Positions 11,506 to 23,936 of a stretch of DNA of 64,000 nt are shown one piece after another; positions within the stretch are counted from its first letter, which is position 1, and each line of letters begins with the position of its first letter. The position numbers were made by a program, and so were the translations under genes. The DNA comes from Apium graveolens (Eukaryota; Streptophyta; Magnoliopsida; Apiales; Apiaceae): contig NW_027420805.1 of assembly GCF_009905375.1 (NCBI RefSeq), forward strand, positions 1-64,000, written 5' to 3'. The notes under the pieces were generated by a model, which saw only the letters and a program-made list of their open reading frames with translations, was not told the origin of the DNA and searched no databases.

Positions 11506-11646
11506 CATTGGTTTAATTATAACCGATGTCTTTAAATAACAAAGACATCAGAAAAACACGGGGTGATGTCATTAAAACTTTTAACATCAGTGGCACCGTC
11601 AACCGATGTCTAATGTGTGATGTCTATTGACATTTTTGTTGTAGTG
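11506..11646. repeat. Right subterminal repeat array of CACTA A
   Basis: Inverted counterpart of the left subterminal array. AGACATTGG, CCGATGTC, GACATCAG and GTGATGTC motifs lead into the terminal repeat ending GTTGTAGTG at 11646. Confidence 0.75.
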
Positions 11647-12589
11647 ATAGATTATGTGGGCTTGTGATCTAAACTCTGGGAACAGGATGCTAAAGCCCTT
11701 CCCTACAATTATTTACTTTCTTTTACATCCAAGAAAGGCCCTTATGAAAAGCAAACCCCCTTTAGTAGTAGCAAAGGAATTCATCATTTCAATCCTTCTT
11801 GCTCTTTAGCTTCTTATCGGACGGTACTATTGCTCTTCCAGGCTTGTTGACCATGACCTGCATCATAAATTAAGATGCAATTTGTGTTAGATCATTAGTA
11901 ACCTACAATTTTTCCACTCTGCCACCTTACACACCATCTTTCTTTACATCTTAATTATCTTCCTAGCAGTACACAATAACTTAACATGAACATATCCACT
12001 TAACACATTATGTGGGACCTAAATGTGTGACGAATTTTTATAAGCCTATACCAGAGAATCTTTGTTTAAACTTGCTTTCCTTAATTCTGGAAGTTCTATG
12101 TGCCATAAGTGGACAGTACTACTTCTTTTGCAATATATCGCACACAGTGCAGTCCACGTTTCCCCTTTATTATTAACTATACTGCGAATAGGCCTTCCAA
12201 TGGATTATGTTCTGATCGAATCACCCAAAATATGCGTCAAAATCCATTTAATTTTTAAGAATGATTCAACTGTCATAATTTGAGAAGAGCCATCCTATCC
12301 ACTTCATTCAAATCAAATATCAAATTCGTATAGATTTTTAGTATGCGGAAAAATTAAGAAGGCACCAACGATTAAAGATCACTTAGATAAACCCAAGTTA
12401 TTAAAATGCTTCAACATTCGAGACTAACACCCACTATCACAATTATATACATTAATTATTTAAACTAAATTTAAGGGTGTGTGATTGTTGACGATATCAA
12501 TACTTTTTTGAATACTATATGAGTGTATTTCTAATTAGTGTAAAAATTTGTGAAAACTGAAAGTTTTGGTTAGTCGTGCAAATTATGTG

Positions 12590-12725
12590 TTGTCTGTTGT
12601 ACTTCTGAAGTCTTTTCACCAAACTCTATAGATAAGATTTGAACGCAAATTTCTTTAGCTTCTAGTGGATGGATGTAGCAGATTCTTCAACACATGCTTC
12701 ATTACATATTGAGCTCAATATATTA
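12590..12725 (-). pseudogene. Shortened older F-box-like fragment (unit 2)
   Basis: Homologue of the older 3' fragment at 3555-4000 from which about 300 bp is missing. AATTATGTGTTG joins directly to TCTGTTGTAC. In the longer copies TGTGTTG stands at both edges of the missing part, so a deletion between direct 7-bp repeats explains it. The same shortened form is found near 29330, 30255 and 62415. Confidence 0.7.
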
Positions 12726-15094
12726 ATGATTTAGCTCGCCACTGTACAATACCAAAACTTTCACTTGGGTTACCAGCCCAAAAAAGTTTTCAGTCAAACA
12801 CCTTAACAATAAAAATATTTTAAATATGTTACTCCCGTTAGTCCCCTTAAAATGGATAACAAAAAAGTGACGTGCAACTGATAAGGCATCAAGTTTAATA
12901 ACGAATTTATCACTGATCAACTCTGTATCATTTCCGGTAAGGTTACCGACTAATTTCTTTAAAAAACAAAATATTTTTTTCTCTTGAAAAAAAGAAACTC
13001 AAATAACTTTTTCGAAAATTTAAATTGATTGAATAACATATATTTAATAATAGTTTTTTTCAACATCGATAATTGTATCTGACGAATAAATTTTTTAAAT
13101 GTTTATTTTTTATGAATAGTTACACTTTTACTTAAAAATTATATATTTTTTATTTTTACTAATAATTTTTTTAAATTTTTTGAAAAGGTGTGTACGCCAA
13201 TTCAAGAAATATACAAAAATCCAAAGGATAGTTCATGATACTATAGGTTGTTGAAGGCCCCGCACACCAACTTAGGGACTCGAGGGTTAACAAAGACATA
13301 TCATTACGAGAATCATACAAAAAGCCAAGGTCCCAACTTGACAATAAAGAGGGCAATCGATTTCAAAATGATATTACTATACTCATACTTTTAAAATCTT
13401 AGAAAAATATATACCCTATATCGGGTTCTCCCATACTATCATACTTGCACTCGTATATGTATTGTGAGTATTATAGTGCTCAATATTATATACTTTTCAA
13501 ACATTAATCGGTTTTCAACGATCGAGGAAATTTGAAAGCTCGAAGAATTATTAGTTCTCCACTCCAGCAAGCTACACCAAAGAACCGGGTTTAGTTGTCA
13601 TACCACATTTTGGAATGGCTTAATATCTCCAAATTTTAACATTAAGTAATTATTAACTCTGATTAAAAATTTTGTGAATACTTGTGAATACAATATCAGT
13701 GTACTTGAAGAAATAATGTCTTTGTCTAGCATTTTGATTAAGGTAAAAAATAGGTTTAGCTTATATAGTATGATAATTATAAGATGATTTATTATAGTAT
13801 TTTGATCAAAATCCATTTAATTCTTCAAAAGGGATCAAGTGCCAGATTTTTTGAAAATCGATCATATCCACTTCAATCGAATCAAAATATTTATTTTTAG
13901 TATGAGAAAAAAATTAAAAAGGCACCAATCATTGAAGATCACTTGGAAAAAACTTACAAAACGCTTCAATATTCGAAACTAACACCTAGTGCTAAAGTCA
14001 TATACATTAACTATTAAAACTATTAAAACTCTTAAGAGTATATGATTATTGACCAATGTTAATAAATTTTTGAATCATATACAATATCAGTATATTTGTA
14101 GAATTAATGTCTTTATCTCGCACGATGACAAATATGAAAAAAGGTTTCGAATATATAATACCCGTGCACTCATATTTAATTTTTTTTCTATATTAGACTG
14201 TTATGTGCACAAGAAACTACTCCCCATAAATTATGAATTTATGATGTACATGAAGAAGGCGGCTTTCCAGACAAGAATGTACTTAGTTTAGTCATTTTAT
14301 TGTTGAGAATGAATTTAATTTATTAAAGTAATATAGATAATCTCTCCCTTTGTTCACTTAACAGTGTATAGATTAACTCTTGCCGTTGTAACTATTAGCT
14401 TTATCTCACATTAATTTAGTTTCGAATGAATGTGTGCAAGATCATCTGGAGTGTGTATTCAACTAAGGTTTCTTTATTTTAAGCTTTAAAATGAAATTTA
14501 TTATAACTTACTTTTTACATGATTTTTTTTAATATAGTGTTGTGTTCAAGTATTATTGAAGTATCAGTTTTGACTAGCAGGTCCTTTTTTAATCGTGTTT
14601 AGAAGGCTTTTTCTTATGTACCAAAACTTCATGAATTTTGCATAAGTCAGTTTTGGGGAAATTAACATATGGTAGACATAATTAGGAAGACATGAGTTTA
14701 CTTGCGGAGGTTGGATGTAAGTTGAAATTCGAGTGAGATATTCCTAATTCTTCCAAATTTTTAAGGTACTTAAAATTCAATCTGATCGATGCTCTGATCT
14801 TTTACCTTTCTCTGGCTTTAGATGTCAACAACAATTGACCAATCTGAAATTTTAAACATGGCTTTCTAAGAAAAAAATATGATAGATGAAACAATTTATA
14901 AAGAATATTTTTATGTTTTTTCACTTGAGTGGTTAGTCCAAAAATGTGTGAAAAAAGTCGAGGGTGTAGACACTGCCATATTTTTTTCCGTAATTTATTT
15001 GCAATATATTAGGTAAAAGTGAATATTTATGGTATACTTCATAAAAGCACTATAAGAAAAATTAAAACCAATACAGATATTCTTCGAAAATTTC

Positions 15095-15802
15095 TTAACA
15101 TATCATCTGCAGACAACAGAGAGGGCAAGTAGAGTTGATAATTTCTTCAAAAGTAGGAGGCCAGCCATGGAAATAGAAATGTGTTCTTATCCTTTCCTTA
15201 CCCAATCGACACCATAAAGGGAGTAGGGTGAATGGTCGAACTGCATTCCAGCTTCCTCGGTTGTGCTGCCTGGTGTACTTCTGAAGCGTTATCACCATAC
15301 TTTGTAAATTAGATTTGAACTCGAAATTCTTTAGTCTATGGTAGATGGATGTAGCAGATTCTTCAACACAAGCTCCATTATATATTGAGCTGAATACATG
15401 AAATGCTAGAAATGAATGGAAATGGTTGTGTGAAAGTTGTCGAAGGATGTATAAGTTATTTTCAGGATCTTTCCTTTGTAGAAGATGCTTACAGGCATCA
15501 TAACACAGTGCGTGATTTATACCTCTGGTTTTGCAGTCTTCAAGGAAGGCGGAGAATTTGTGTTGGGCAATTGGGTTTAAACTACTTTCATGAATATGGA
15601 TATTTGACCAATCTATATATTGTAGGGTAATAGATATATGTTTTGGAGTTTGATAGAATACCCATATCTGAAAGAAGTTTGCAAAATCTATGAAGTTATC
15701 ATTCAAGAGTAAGGAGAAGATGATGATGACCAAATCTATGTCTAAGTTCAAGATCTGGTACTCAGGTGGTGCCATTTTTCTCATCTTGTACTGATTGTGC
15801 AT
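15095..15802 (-). CDS. F-box-like protein (At2g35280/At1g67623-type), copy 3, near-complete
   Basis: A single-exon reading frame of 235 residues. It starts MHNQYKMRKMAPPEYQ and continues with an F-box-like segment (about residues 18-66: ILNLDIDLVIIIFSLLLND, then WVFYQTPKHI). A region resembling Sel1/TPR-like helices of this family follows (about 83-130, FSAFLEDCKTRGINHALCY), then a C-terminal part with TCPLCCLQMIC. Family members act as substrate receptors of SCF ubiquitin ligases. The F-box is weak here, so Skp1 binding is uncertain. The last codons are lost: TAC after QMIC is TAA, removing the YKIFEEYLYWF tail of copy 5. It is the only copy that keeps both a long open frame and the upstream TATA-like motif. 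Expression is unknown, and this may be a young pseudogene. Confidence 0.5.
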   Translation of the reverse strand: MHNQYKMRKMAPPEYQILNLDIDLVIIIFSLLLNDNFIDFANFFQIWVFYQTPKHISITLQYIDWSNIHIHESSLNPIAQHKFSAFLEDCKTRGINHALCYDACKHLLQRKDPENNLYILRQLSHNHFHSFLAFHVFSSIYNGACVEESATSIYHRLKNFEFKSNLQSMVITLQKYTRQHNRGSWNAVRPFTLLPLWCRLGKERIRTHFYFHGWPPTFEEIINSTCPLCCLQMIC

Positions 15803-15859
15803 AAAACTGTGTATATGTTATTTGTTTTGAGAAGTGTAAATGGTTATTGTAGAAAGGGG

Positions 15860-15870
15860 TATAAATATAT
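15860..15870 (-). promoter_or_regulatory. TATA-like motif upstream of F-box-like copy 3
   Basis: TATAAATATAT on the plus strand (ATATATTTATA on the gene strand), about 60 bp upstream of the start codon at 15802. It sits at a sensible distance for a short leader. The plus-strand reading fits the TATA consensus better, so the direction is uncertain. It is kept in copies 4 (21721), 8 (42861) and 9 (46943), and lost in copies 1, 5 and 11. Confidence 0.3.
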
Positions 15871-16014
15871 CGACGGGCCTAAAATATTCTAAAAGGGATG
15901 CTTAGTAGGTGTATTTGAGGGGATTTAAATGATCTTTTTGGATGTTAAAGATATTCATATTTACTTAAATTAGATTTTATGAAATTTAGAAAATCTTGTC
16001 GTATTCAATTAGAT

Positions 16015-16439
16015 GAGAAAAATTTTATGGAGACCATTTTTTAATGGGAGACCTTTGGAGACCACATATGTTCTGCAATCAAAACACTATAAAATTTATT
16101 ATTTTGTGAAGTATGTTCTAAGAATATCACTAATTCATTAAAATTATTGAAGATCATTTAAGTTTAATAAGTAAAATGTGTATATTCTGCAAGCTGAACA
16201 AATGTTCACAAATGTTCTGCAAACTTAACATGTTTTGCAGAATAAAGTATTTTTGTAATATTTTATATTTTACATGGAGTACATATATGGTATTCAAGAT
16301 TTTGAATAAAATAAAGATCTTTGTAGAGCATGATTTACAAAATACTATGTTTTGCAATGTTTTTATGCCACATTTAACTTGCAGAACACAAGTGGTCTCC
16401 AAGGTCTCCAAAAAAAGTGGTCTACATAGAACTTAACCC
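16015..16439. mobile_element. MITE, complete copy in unit 3
   Basis: A 425-bp element with inverted ends containing AAGTTYTATGGAGACC on the left and GGTCTACATAGAACTTAACCC on the right. Its flanks are TCAATTAGAT on the left and a slightly mutated TAGATTAGAT on the right. A second inner inverted pair is GGAGACCTTTGGAGACC and GGTCTCCAAGGTCTCC. It has no coding capacity. A 10-bp target copy and G-rich ends suggest a Mutator-like (MULE) MITE, but this is inferred from target length. Confidence 0.8.
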
Positions 16440-18091
16440 TAGATTAGATTTGTTAATTGTTTTTGAAAATATTGGGTATTCCACTAGGATTCCAAAATGT
16501 TAAAAATTCCAGTATATTAGATTTGATTTGTAAATTTAAATGTAATATCAATGTATTGCAGGATTTTTAAATTAAAAAATATGGATTTTAATATATTGGC
16601 TGCAACTTTTTATAATTTATGTAATTTCTAAATCTCTCAATTTCAAAGTATTTGTAAAAGTATACACATACAGGATAAGTTTTATAAAAGTAACAATCTT
16701 TTGAAGTTGGTATTATTAGCTCAATAACTCTAGCAACATAATCTCTATTTTTCTAGTTTGGACCCTTTTCAACAAGTAAATGTTATTAATCTAATTTTCT
16801 AAAAAATAATATCTTTTTTTGCTAATTTTTTCAAAAAAATCAAATTATATAACAGAGAATTGTAAATTAATTTTATAAAAACTTTAGACTATTCTGTATG
16901 GGGTTGTAGATATGCAATTGCGTGATTCTATGTTTACCATACGTACCATTCTTGACTATTTTTTTTGACAAGTCCATTCTTGACAATTTAAATTTTGTAG
17001 AATGTTTGACTTTAACGATAAGTCTAGGGGCTTGCCTTCATCACTTCTTCTATTCTTTGTGCAAAGTTAGTAGTTTTATCTGTAACCCCCATGTGCTTAT
17101 ATAGCTTATCTGGGCTTATGATCTAAACTCTGGAAACAGGATGCTAAAACCCTTCCCCTGCAATTATTTACTTTCTTTTACAGCCAAGAAAGGCCCTTAT
17201 GAAAAGCAAACCCCCTTTAGTAGTAGATAAGGAATTCATCATTTCAATCCTTCTTGCTCTTTCGCTTCTTATCGGACGGTACTATTGCTCTTCCCCGGCT
17301 TGTTGACCATGACATGCGTTACAAATTAACATGCAATTTGTGTTAGATCATTAGTAACCTATAATTTTTTCCACTCTTCCACCTTACACACCATCTTTCT
17401 TTACATCTTAATTATCTTCCTAGCAGGACACAATAACTTAACATGAACATATCCACTTAATACATTTTGTGGGACCTAAATGTGTGACGAATTTTTATAA
17501 GCCTATACGATATAATCTTTGTTTAAACTTGCTTTCCTTAATTCCGGAAGTTCTGTGTGCCATAAGTGGTGCAGTACTTCTTCTTTTGCAATATATGGCA
17601 CGCAGTGAAGTCCACCATAACCCTAAAAGTCTCAATTCTTATTAGGCTGCGAATTCCACATTTTCCCCTTTATTATTAACTGTACTGCGAATAGGCCTTC
17701 CTGCGTATTGTGTTCTGATCAAATCACCCTAAATATGCATCAAAATACATTTAATTTTTAAGAATGATTCAACTGTCATAATTTTAGAAGAGCCATCCTA
17801 TCCACTTCATTCGAATCAAATATCAAATTCGTATATATTTTTAGTATGTGGAAAAATTAAGAAGGCACCAACGATTAAAGATCACCTAGATAAACCAAAC
17901 TTATTAAAATGCTTCAACATTCGAGACTAACACCCACTATTAAAATCATATACATTAATCATTAAAACTAAATTTAGGGGTGTGTGATTGTTGACGATAT
18001 TTATAATTTTTTGAATACTATATGAGTGTATTTCTAATTAGTGTAAAAATTTGTGAAAACTGAAAGTTTTGGTTAGTCGTGCAAATTATGT

Positions 18092-18545
18092 GTTGAAATT
18101 GAGAGCTTAGAAACTGCCATATTTTTTGCTGTTTCTTTGCAATAGAATATGTAAAAATTGGTTAGTATAGTATACTTCATAAAATCATTATAATAGAAAT
18201 TAACACAAGTACATATATTCTTCAAAAATTTTGTAACATATCATCTGCAGACAACACAGAGGGCAAGTGAAGTTGATAATTTCTTTAAAAGTAAAAGGCC
18301 AGCAATGGAAATAGAAATGTATGCAATTTTATGCTTGCCCAAACTAATGGACACAATAAAGAGAGTGGGGTGAATGGTCGAACTTCATTCCAGCTTCCTC
18401 AGTTGTGTTGTATGTTGTACTTCTGAAGTCTTATCACCAAACTCTATAGATTAGATTTGAACCGCAAATTTCTTTAGCTTCTAGTGGATGGATGTAGCAG
18501 ATTCTTCAACACATGCTTCATTACATATTGAGCTCAATACATTAA
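18092..18545 (-). pseudogene. Older diverged F-box-like 3' fragment (unit 3)
   Basis: Equivalent of 3555-4000 in unit 1. It aligns with the C-terminal half of the gene on the minus strand, with scattered substitutions and stops and no 5' half. Confidence 0.7.
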
Positions 18546-20921
18546 TAATTTAGTTCACCACTGTGCAATACCAAAATTTTACTTGGGTTACCAGCCCAAA
18601 AAAGTTTTCAGTCAAACACCTGAACAATAAAAATATTTTAAATATGTTACTCCCGTTAGTCCCCTTAAAATGGATAACAAAAAGTGAAGTGTAACTATTG
18701 TGGCATCAAGTTTAATAACAGATTTATCACTGAACTTTGTATGATTTTCGGTAAGGTTACCGACTAATTTCTTTAAAAAATTATTTTCTTTTTCTTTTGA
18801 GAAAAAGAAACTCAAATAACTTTTTCGAAAATTTAAATTGATTGAATAACATATATTAAATAATAGGTTTTTTCAAAATCGATAATTATATCTGACGAAT
18901 AAATTTTTTAAATGTTTATTTTATGTGAATAATTACACCTTTACTTTAAAAAATTATTTTTTTTACTTTTACTAATAATTTTTTTAAATTTTTTGAAAAG
19001 TGTATTCCAATTGATGCAATATACAAAATCCAAAGGATAGTCCACGATACTATAGGTTATTGAAGGCCCTGCACACCAACTTAGGGGCTCGAGGGTTAAC
19101 AAAGACATATCATTACGAGAATCAATGACACTTGAAATATGTGTACACCAATTCACGAAATATATAAAAAGCCAAGGTCCCAACTTGACAATAAAGAGGG
19201 CAATGGATTTCAAAATGATATTACTATACTCACACTTTTAAAATCTTAGAAAAATATATACCCTATATCGGTTCTCCCATACTGTCATACTTGCACTCGC
19301 ATACGGATTGTGAGCATTATAGTGCTCAATATTATTTACTTTTCAAACATTAATCGGTTTTCAACGATCGAGGAAATTTGAAAGCTCGAAGAATTATTAG
19401 TTCTCCACTCCAGCAAGCTACACCGAAGAACCGGGGTCTAGTTATCATACCACATTTTGGCATGGCTTAATATCTCCAAATTTTTAACATTAAGTAATTA
19501 TTAACTCTCATTAAAAATTTTGTGAATACTTGTGAATACAATATCAGTGTATTTGAAGAAATAATGTCTTTATCTAGCATTATGATAAAGGTAGAAAATA
19601 GGTTTAGCGTATATAGTATGATAATTATAAGATGATCTACTACAGTGTTTTGATTAAATCACCTTAAATCCGCATCAAAATCCATTTAATTCTTCAAACT
19701 GGATCAAGTGTCACATTTTTTGAAAATCGATCATATCCACTTCAATCGAATCAAAATATTTATTTTTAGTATGAGAAAAAATTAAAAAGGCACCAACCAT
19801 TGAAGATCAGTTAGACAAAACTTACAAAACGCTTCAATATTCGAAAACTAACACCTAGTGTTAAAATCATATACATTAACTATTAAAACTCTTAAGAGTA
19901 TATTACTATTGACTGATATTAATAAATTTGTGAATCATATATAATATCAGTATATTTGTAGAATTAATGTCTTTATCTCGCATGATGACAAATATGAAAA
20001 AAGATTTAGAATATATATTACCATGTGCACTCATATTTAATTTCTTTTCTATATTAGACTTTTATGTGCACAAGAAACTACTCCCCATAAATTATGAATT
20101 TATGATGTACCTAAGAAGGCGGCTTTCCAGACAAGAAATGCACTTAGTTTAGTCATTTTATTGTTGAGAATGATTTTAATTTATTAAATTAATATAGATA
20201 ATCTCCTTTTATTCACTTAACAGTGTATATATTAACTCTTCTCATTGTAACTTTTTGCTTTATCTCATATTAATTTAGTTTCGAATGAATGTGTGCAAGA
20301 TCATCTGGAGTGTGTATTCAACTAAGGTTTCTTTATTTTAAGCTATGAAATGAAATTTATTATAACTTACTTTTTATATTATTTTTTTAATATAGTGTTG
20401 TGTTCAAGTATTATTGACCTATCAGTTTTGACTAGCAGGTCCTTTTTTAATCGTGTTTAGAAGGCTTTTTCTTATGTACCAAAACTTCATGAATTTTGCA
20501 TAAGTCAGGTTTGGGGAAATTAATATATGGAAGACATAATTAGGAAGACATGATTTTACTTGCGGAGGTTGGATGTAAGTTGAAATTCGAGTGAGATAAT
20601 CTTAATTATTCCAAATTTTTAAGGTACGGAAAATTCAATCTGATCGATGCTCTGATCTTTTACCTTTCTCGGACTTTAGAGGTCAACAACAATTGACCAA
20701 TCTGAAATTTTAAACACGGCTTTCTAAGAAAAAAAATGTGATAGATGAAACAATTTATGAAGAATATTTTTATGTTCTTTCACTTGAGTGGTTAGTCCAA
20801 AAATTTGTGAAAAAAGTCGAGAGTGTAGACACCGCCATATTTTTTTCCGTAATTTATTTGCAATAAATTAGGTAAAAAGTGAATATCTATGGTATACTTC
20901 ATAAAAGCACTATAATAAAAA

Positions 20922-21663
20922 TTAAAACCAATACAGATATTCTTCGAAAATTTTGTAACATATCATGTGCAGACAACAGAGAGGGCAAGTAGAGTTGATA
21001 ATTTCTTCAAAAGTAGGAGGCCAGCCATGGACATAGAAATGTGCTCTTATACTTGCATTACCTAATCGACACCATAAAGGGAGTGGGGTGAATGGTCGAA
21101 CTGCATTCCAGCTTCCTCGGTTGTGCTGCCTGGTGTACTTCTGAAGCGTTATCACCATACTTTGTAAATTAGATTTGAACCGGAAATTCTTTAGTCTATG
21201 GTAGATGGATGTAGCAGATTCTTCAACACAAGCTCCATTATATATTGAGCTGAATTACATGAAATGCTAGAAATGAAAGGAAATGGTTGTGTGAAAGTTG
21301 TCGAAGGATGTATAGGTTATTTTCACGATATTTCCTTTGTAGAAGATGCTTACAGGCATCATAACATAGTGCGTGATTTATACCTCTGGTTTTGCAGTCT
21401 TCAAGGAAGGCGGAGAATTTGTGTTGGGCAATTGGGTTTAAACTACTTTCATGAATATGGATATTTGACCAATCTATATGTTGTAGGGTTATAGATATAT
21501 GTTTTTGAGTTTGATAGAATACCCATATCTGAAAGAAGTTTGCAAAATCTATGAAGTTATCATTCAAGAGTAAGGAGAAGATGATGATGACCAAATCTAT
21601 GTCTAAGTTCAAGATCTGGTACTCAGGTGGTGCCATTTTTCTCATCTTGTACTGATTGTGCAT
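20922..21663 (-). pseudogene. F-box-like gene copy 4, one frameshift
   Basis: Minus-strand copy with the normal start MHNQYKMRKMAPPEYQ at 21663 and an open frame for 141 residues. It then breaks near 21253, where GAATTACATG has one T more than GAATACATG in other copies. The remainder stays open in the other frame to the full-length end YKIFEEYLYWF at 20922. Without that one base it would be full length, so a sequencing or polishing error is a real alternative to a pseudogene. A TATA-like motif is present at 21721. Confidence 0.55.
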
Positions 21664-21876
21664 AAAACTGTGTATATGTTATTTGTTTTGAGAAGTGTAA
21701 ATGGTTATTGTAGAAAGGGGTATAAATATATTGACGGGCCTAAAATATTCTAAAAGGGATGCTTAGTAGGTGTATTTGAGGGGATTTTAAATGATCTTTT
21801 TGGATGTTAAAGATATTCATATTTACTTAAATTAGATTTTATGAAATTTAGAAAATCTTGTCGTATTCAATTAGAT

Positions 21877-22286
21877 GAGAAAAGTTCTATGGAGACCATT
21901 TTTTAATCGGAGACCTTGGAGACCATATGTTCTACAAACAAAACACTATAAAATTTATTATTTGTGAAGTATGTTCTAGGAATATCACTAATTCATTAAA
22001 ACTATTGAAGATCATTTAAGTTTAATAAGTAAAATGTGTATGTTCTGCAAGCTGAACAAATGTTCTGCAAACTTAACATGTTTTGCACATTAAAGTATTT
22101 TTGTAATATTTTATATTTTACATGCAGTACATATATGATATTCAAGATTTTGAATAAAATAAAGATCTTTGTAGAGCATAATTTACAAATACTATGTTTT
22201 ACAATGTTTTTATGCCACATTTAACTTGCACAACACAACTGGTCTCCAAGGTCTCCAAAAAAAGTGGTCTACATAGAACTTAACCC
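21877..22286. mobile_element. MITE, complete copy in unit 4
   Basis: A 410-bp copy with both inverted ends. The left target TCAATTAGAT is at 21867-21876 and the right TAGATTAGAT at 22287-22296. Non-coding. The short open frames on both strands inside it mirror each other because of the inverted structure. Confidence 0.8.
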
Positions 22287-23936
22287 TAGATTAGATTTGT
22301 TAATTATTTTTGAAAATATTGGGTATTCCACTAGGATTCCAAAATATTAAAAATTCCAGTATATTAGATTTGATTTGTAAATTTAAATGTAATATCAATG
22401 TATTGCAGGATTTTTAAATTAAAAAATATGGATTTTAATATATTCGCTACAACTTTTTATAATTTATGTAATTTCTAAATCTCTCAATTTCAAAGTATTT
22501 GTAAAAGTATACACATACAGGACACGTTTTACAAAAGTAACAATCTTTTGAAGTTGGTATTATTAGCTCAATAACTCTAGCAACATAATCCCTATTTTTC
22601 TAGTTTTGGACCCTTTTCAACAAGTAAATGTTATTAATCGAATTTTCTAAAAAATAATATCTTTTTTTGCTAATTTTTTCAAAAAAATCAAATTATATAA
22701 CAGAGAATTATAAATTAATTTTATAAAAACTTTAGACTATTTTGTATGGGGTTGTAGATATGCAAATGTGTGATTCTATGTTTTCCATACGTACCATTCT
22801 TGACTATTTTTTTGACAAGGCCATTCTTCACAATTTAAATTTTGTAGAATGTTTGACTTTAACGATAAGTCTAGGGGCTGCCTTCATCACTTCTTCTCTT
22901 CTTTGTGCAAAGTTAGTAGTTTTATCTGTAAACCCTGATGTGCTTATATAGCTTATCTGGGCTTATGATCTAAACTCTGGAAACAGGATGCTAAAACCCT
23001 TCCCTGCAATTATTTACTTTCTTTTACAGCCAAGAAAGGCCCTTATCAAAAGCAAACCCCCTTTAGTAGTAGGAAAGGAATTCATCATTTCAATCCTTCT
23101 TGCTCTTTCGCTTCTTATCGGACGTACTATTGCTCTTCCGGCTTGTTGACCATGACCTGCGTCACAAATTAAGATACAATTTGGGTTAGATCATTAGTAA
23201 TCTATAATTTTTCCACTCTTCCACCTTACACACCATCTTTTTTTACATCTTAATTATCTTCCTAGGAGTACACAATAACTTAACATGAACATATCCACTT
23301 AACACATTATGTGGGACCTAAATGTGTGACGAATTTTTATAAGCCTATACCATATAATCTTTGTTTAAACTTGTTTTCCTTAATTCTGGAAGTTCTGTGT
23401 GTCATAAGTGGTGCAGTACTTCTTCTTTTGCAATATATCGCACGCTGTGAAGTCCACCATAACCCTAAAAGTCTTAATTCTTATTAGGCTGCGAATTCCA
23501 CATTTTCTCCTTTATTATTAACTGTACTGCGAATTCCTGCGTATTGTGTTCTGATCAAATCACCCTAAATATGCATCAAAATCCATTTAATTTTTAAGAA
23601 TGATTCAACTGTCATAATTTTAGAAGAGCCATCCTATCCACTTCATTCAAATCAAATATCAAATTCGTATATATTTTTAGTATGTGGAAAAATTAAGAAG
23701 GCACCAACGATTAAAGATCACCTAGATAAACCAAACTTATTAAAATGCTTCAACATTCGAGACTAACACCCACTATCAAAATCATATACATTAATTATTT
23801 AAACTAAATTTAAGGGTGTGTGATTGTTGACGATATTTATAATTTTTTGAATACTATATGAGTGTATTTCTAATTAGTTTAAAAATTTGTGAAAACTGAA
23901 AGTTTTTGTTAGTCGTGCAAATTATGTGTTGAAATT

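Larger units (their letters stand above)
7311..11646. mobile_element. Pack-CACTA element A (4.3 kb, non-autonomous)
   Basis: The element begins CACTACAAGAAAAATATCC and ends ATTTTTGTTGTAGTG, an imperfect inverted terminal repeat of the CACTA (En/Spm) superfamily. It is flanked by a 3-bp target duplication ATA (7308-7310 and 11647-11649). The uninterrupted site GCTTATATAGCTTAT is visible in other units (about 17095 and 47857). Both ends carry subterminal arrays of GATGTC/GACATC-type motifs. No transposase sequence was seen. The interior instead holds exons related to NAC-alpha, class XI myosin and PDR-type ABCG transporters, all on the minus strand, with a CT-rich region upstream of them. By analogy with Pack-CACTA elements described in plants, it is a non-autonomous element moved by enzymes made elsewhere. 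Confidence 0.9.
5729..14408. repeat. Array unit 2, interrupted by a CACTA element
   Basis: Unit 2 is 8.68 kb long: about 4.34 kb of unit sequence plus the 4,336-bp CACTA element at 7311-11646. The unit part is short because a deletion joins the middle of the F-box-like gene (about 6735) to a point that lies downstream of the MITE position in other units, removing the 5' two thirds of the gene and the MITE. Flanks 6736-7310 and 11647-14408 are array spacer, including the shortened older gene fragment at 12590-12725. Confidence 0.85.
14409..20267. repeat. Array unit 3 (5.86 kb, most complete)
   Basis: A full unit with every component: F-box-like gene (15095-15802), TATA-like motif (15860), complete MITE (16015-16439), spacer, older gene fragment (18092-18545) and spacer. 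It can serve as the reference unit. Between 16440 and 18090 and between 18545 and 20267 only AT-rich repeated spacer is seen. Confidence 0.9.

Noticed and set aside
15403..15630. Plus-strand open frame opposite the F-box-like gene (also at 21264, 27105, 42404)
   Set aside because: It lies wholly antisense to the better supported gene and has no family resemblance.
18612..18815. Recurring minus-strand frame (MSFFFSKEKENNFLKKLVGN..., several units)
   Set aside because: Length and frame differ between copies and it shows no domain. Treated as spacer.
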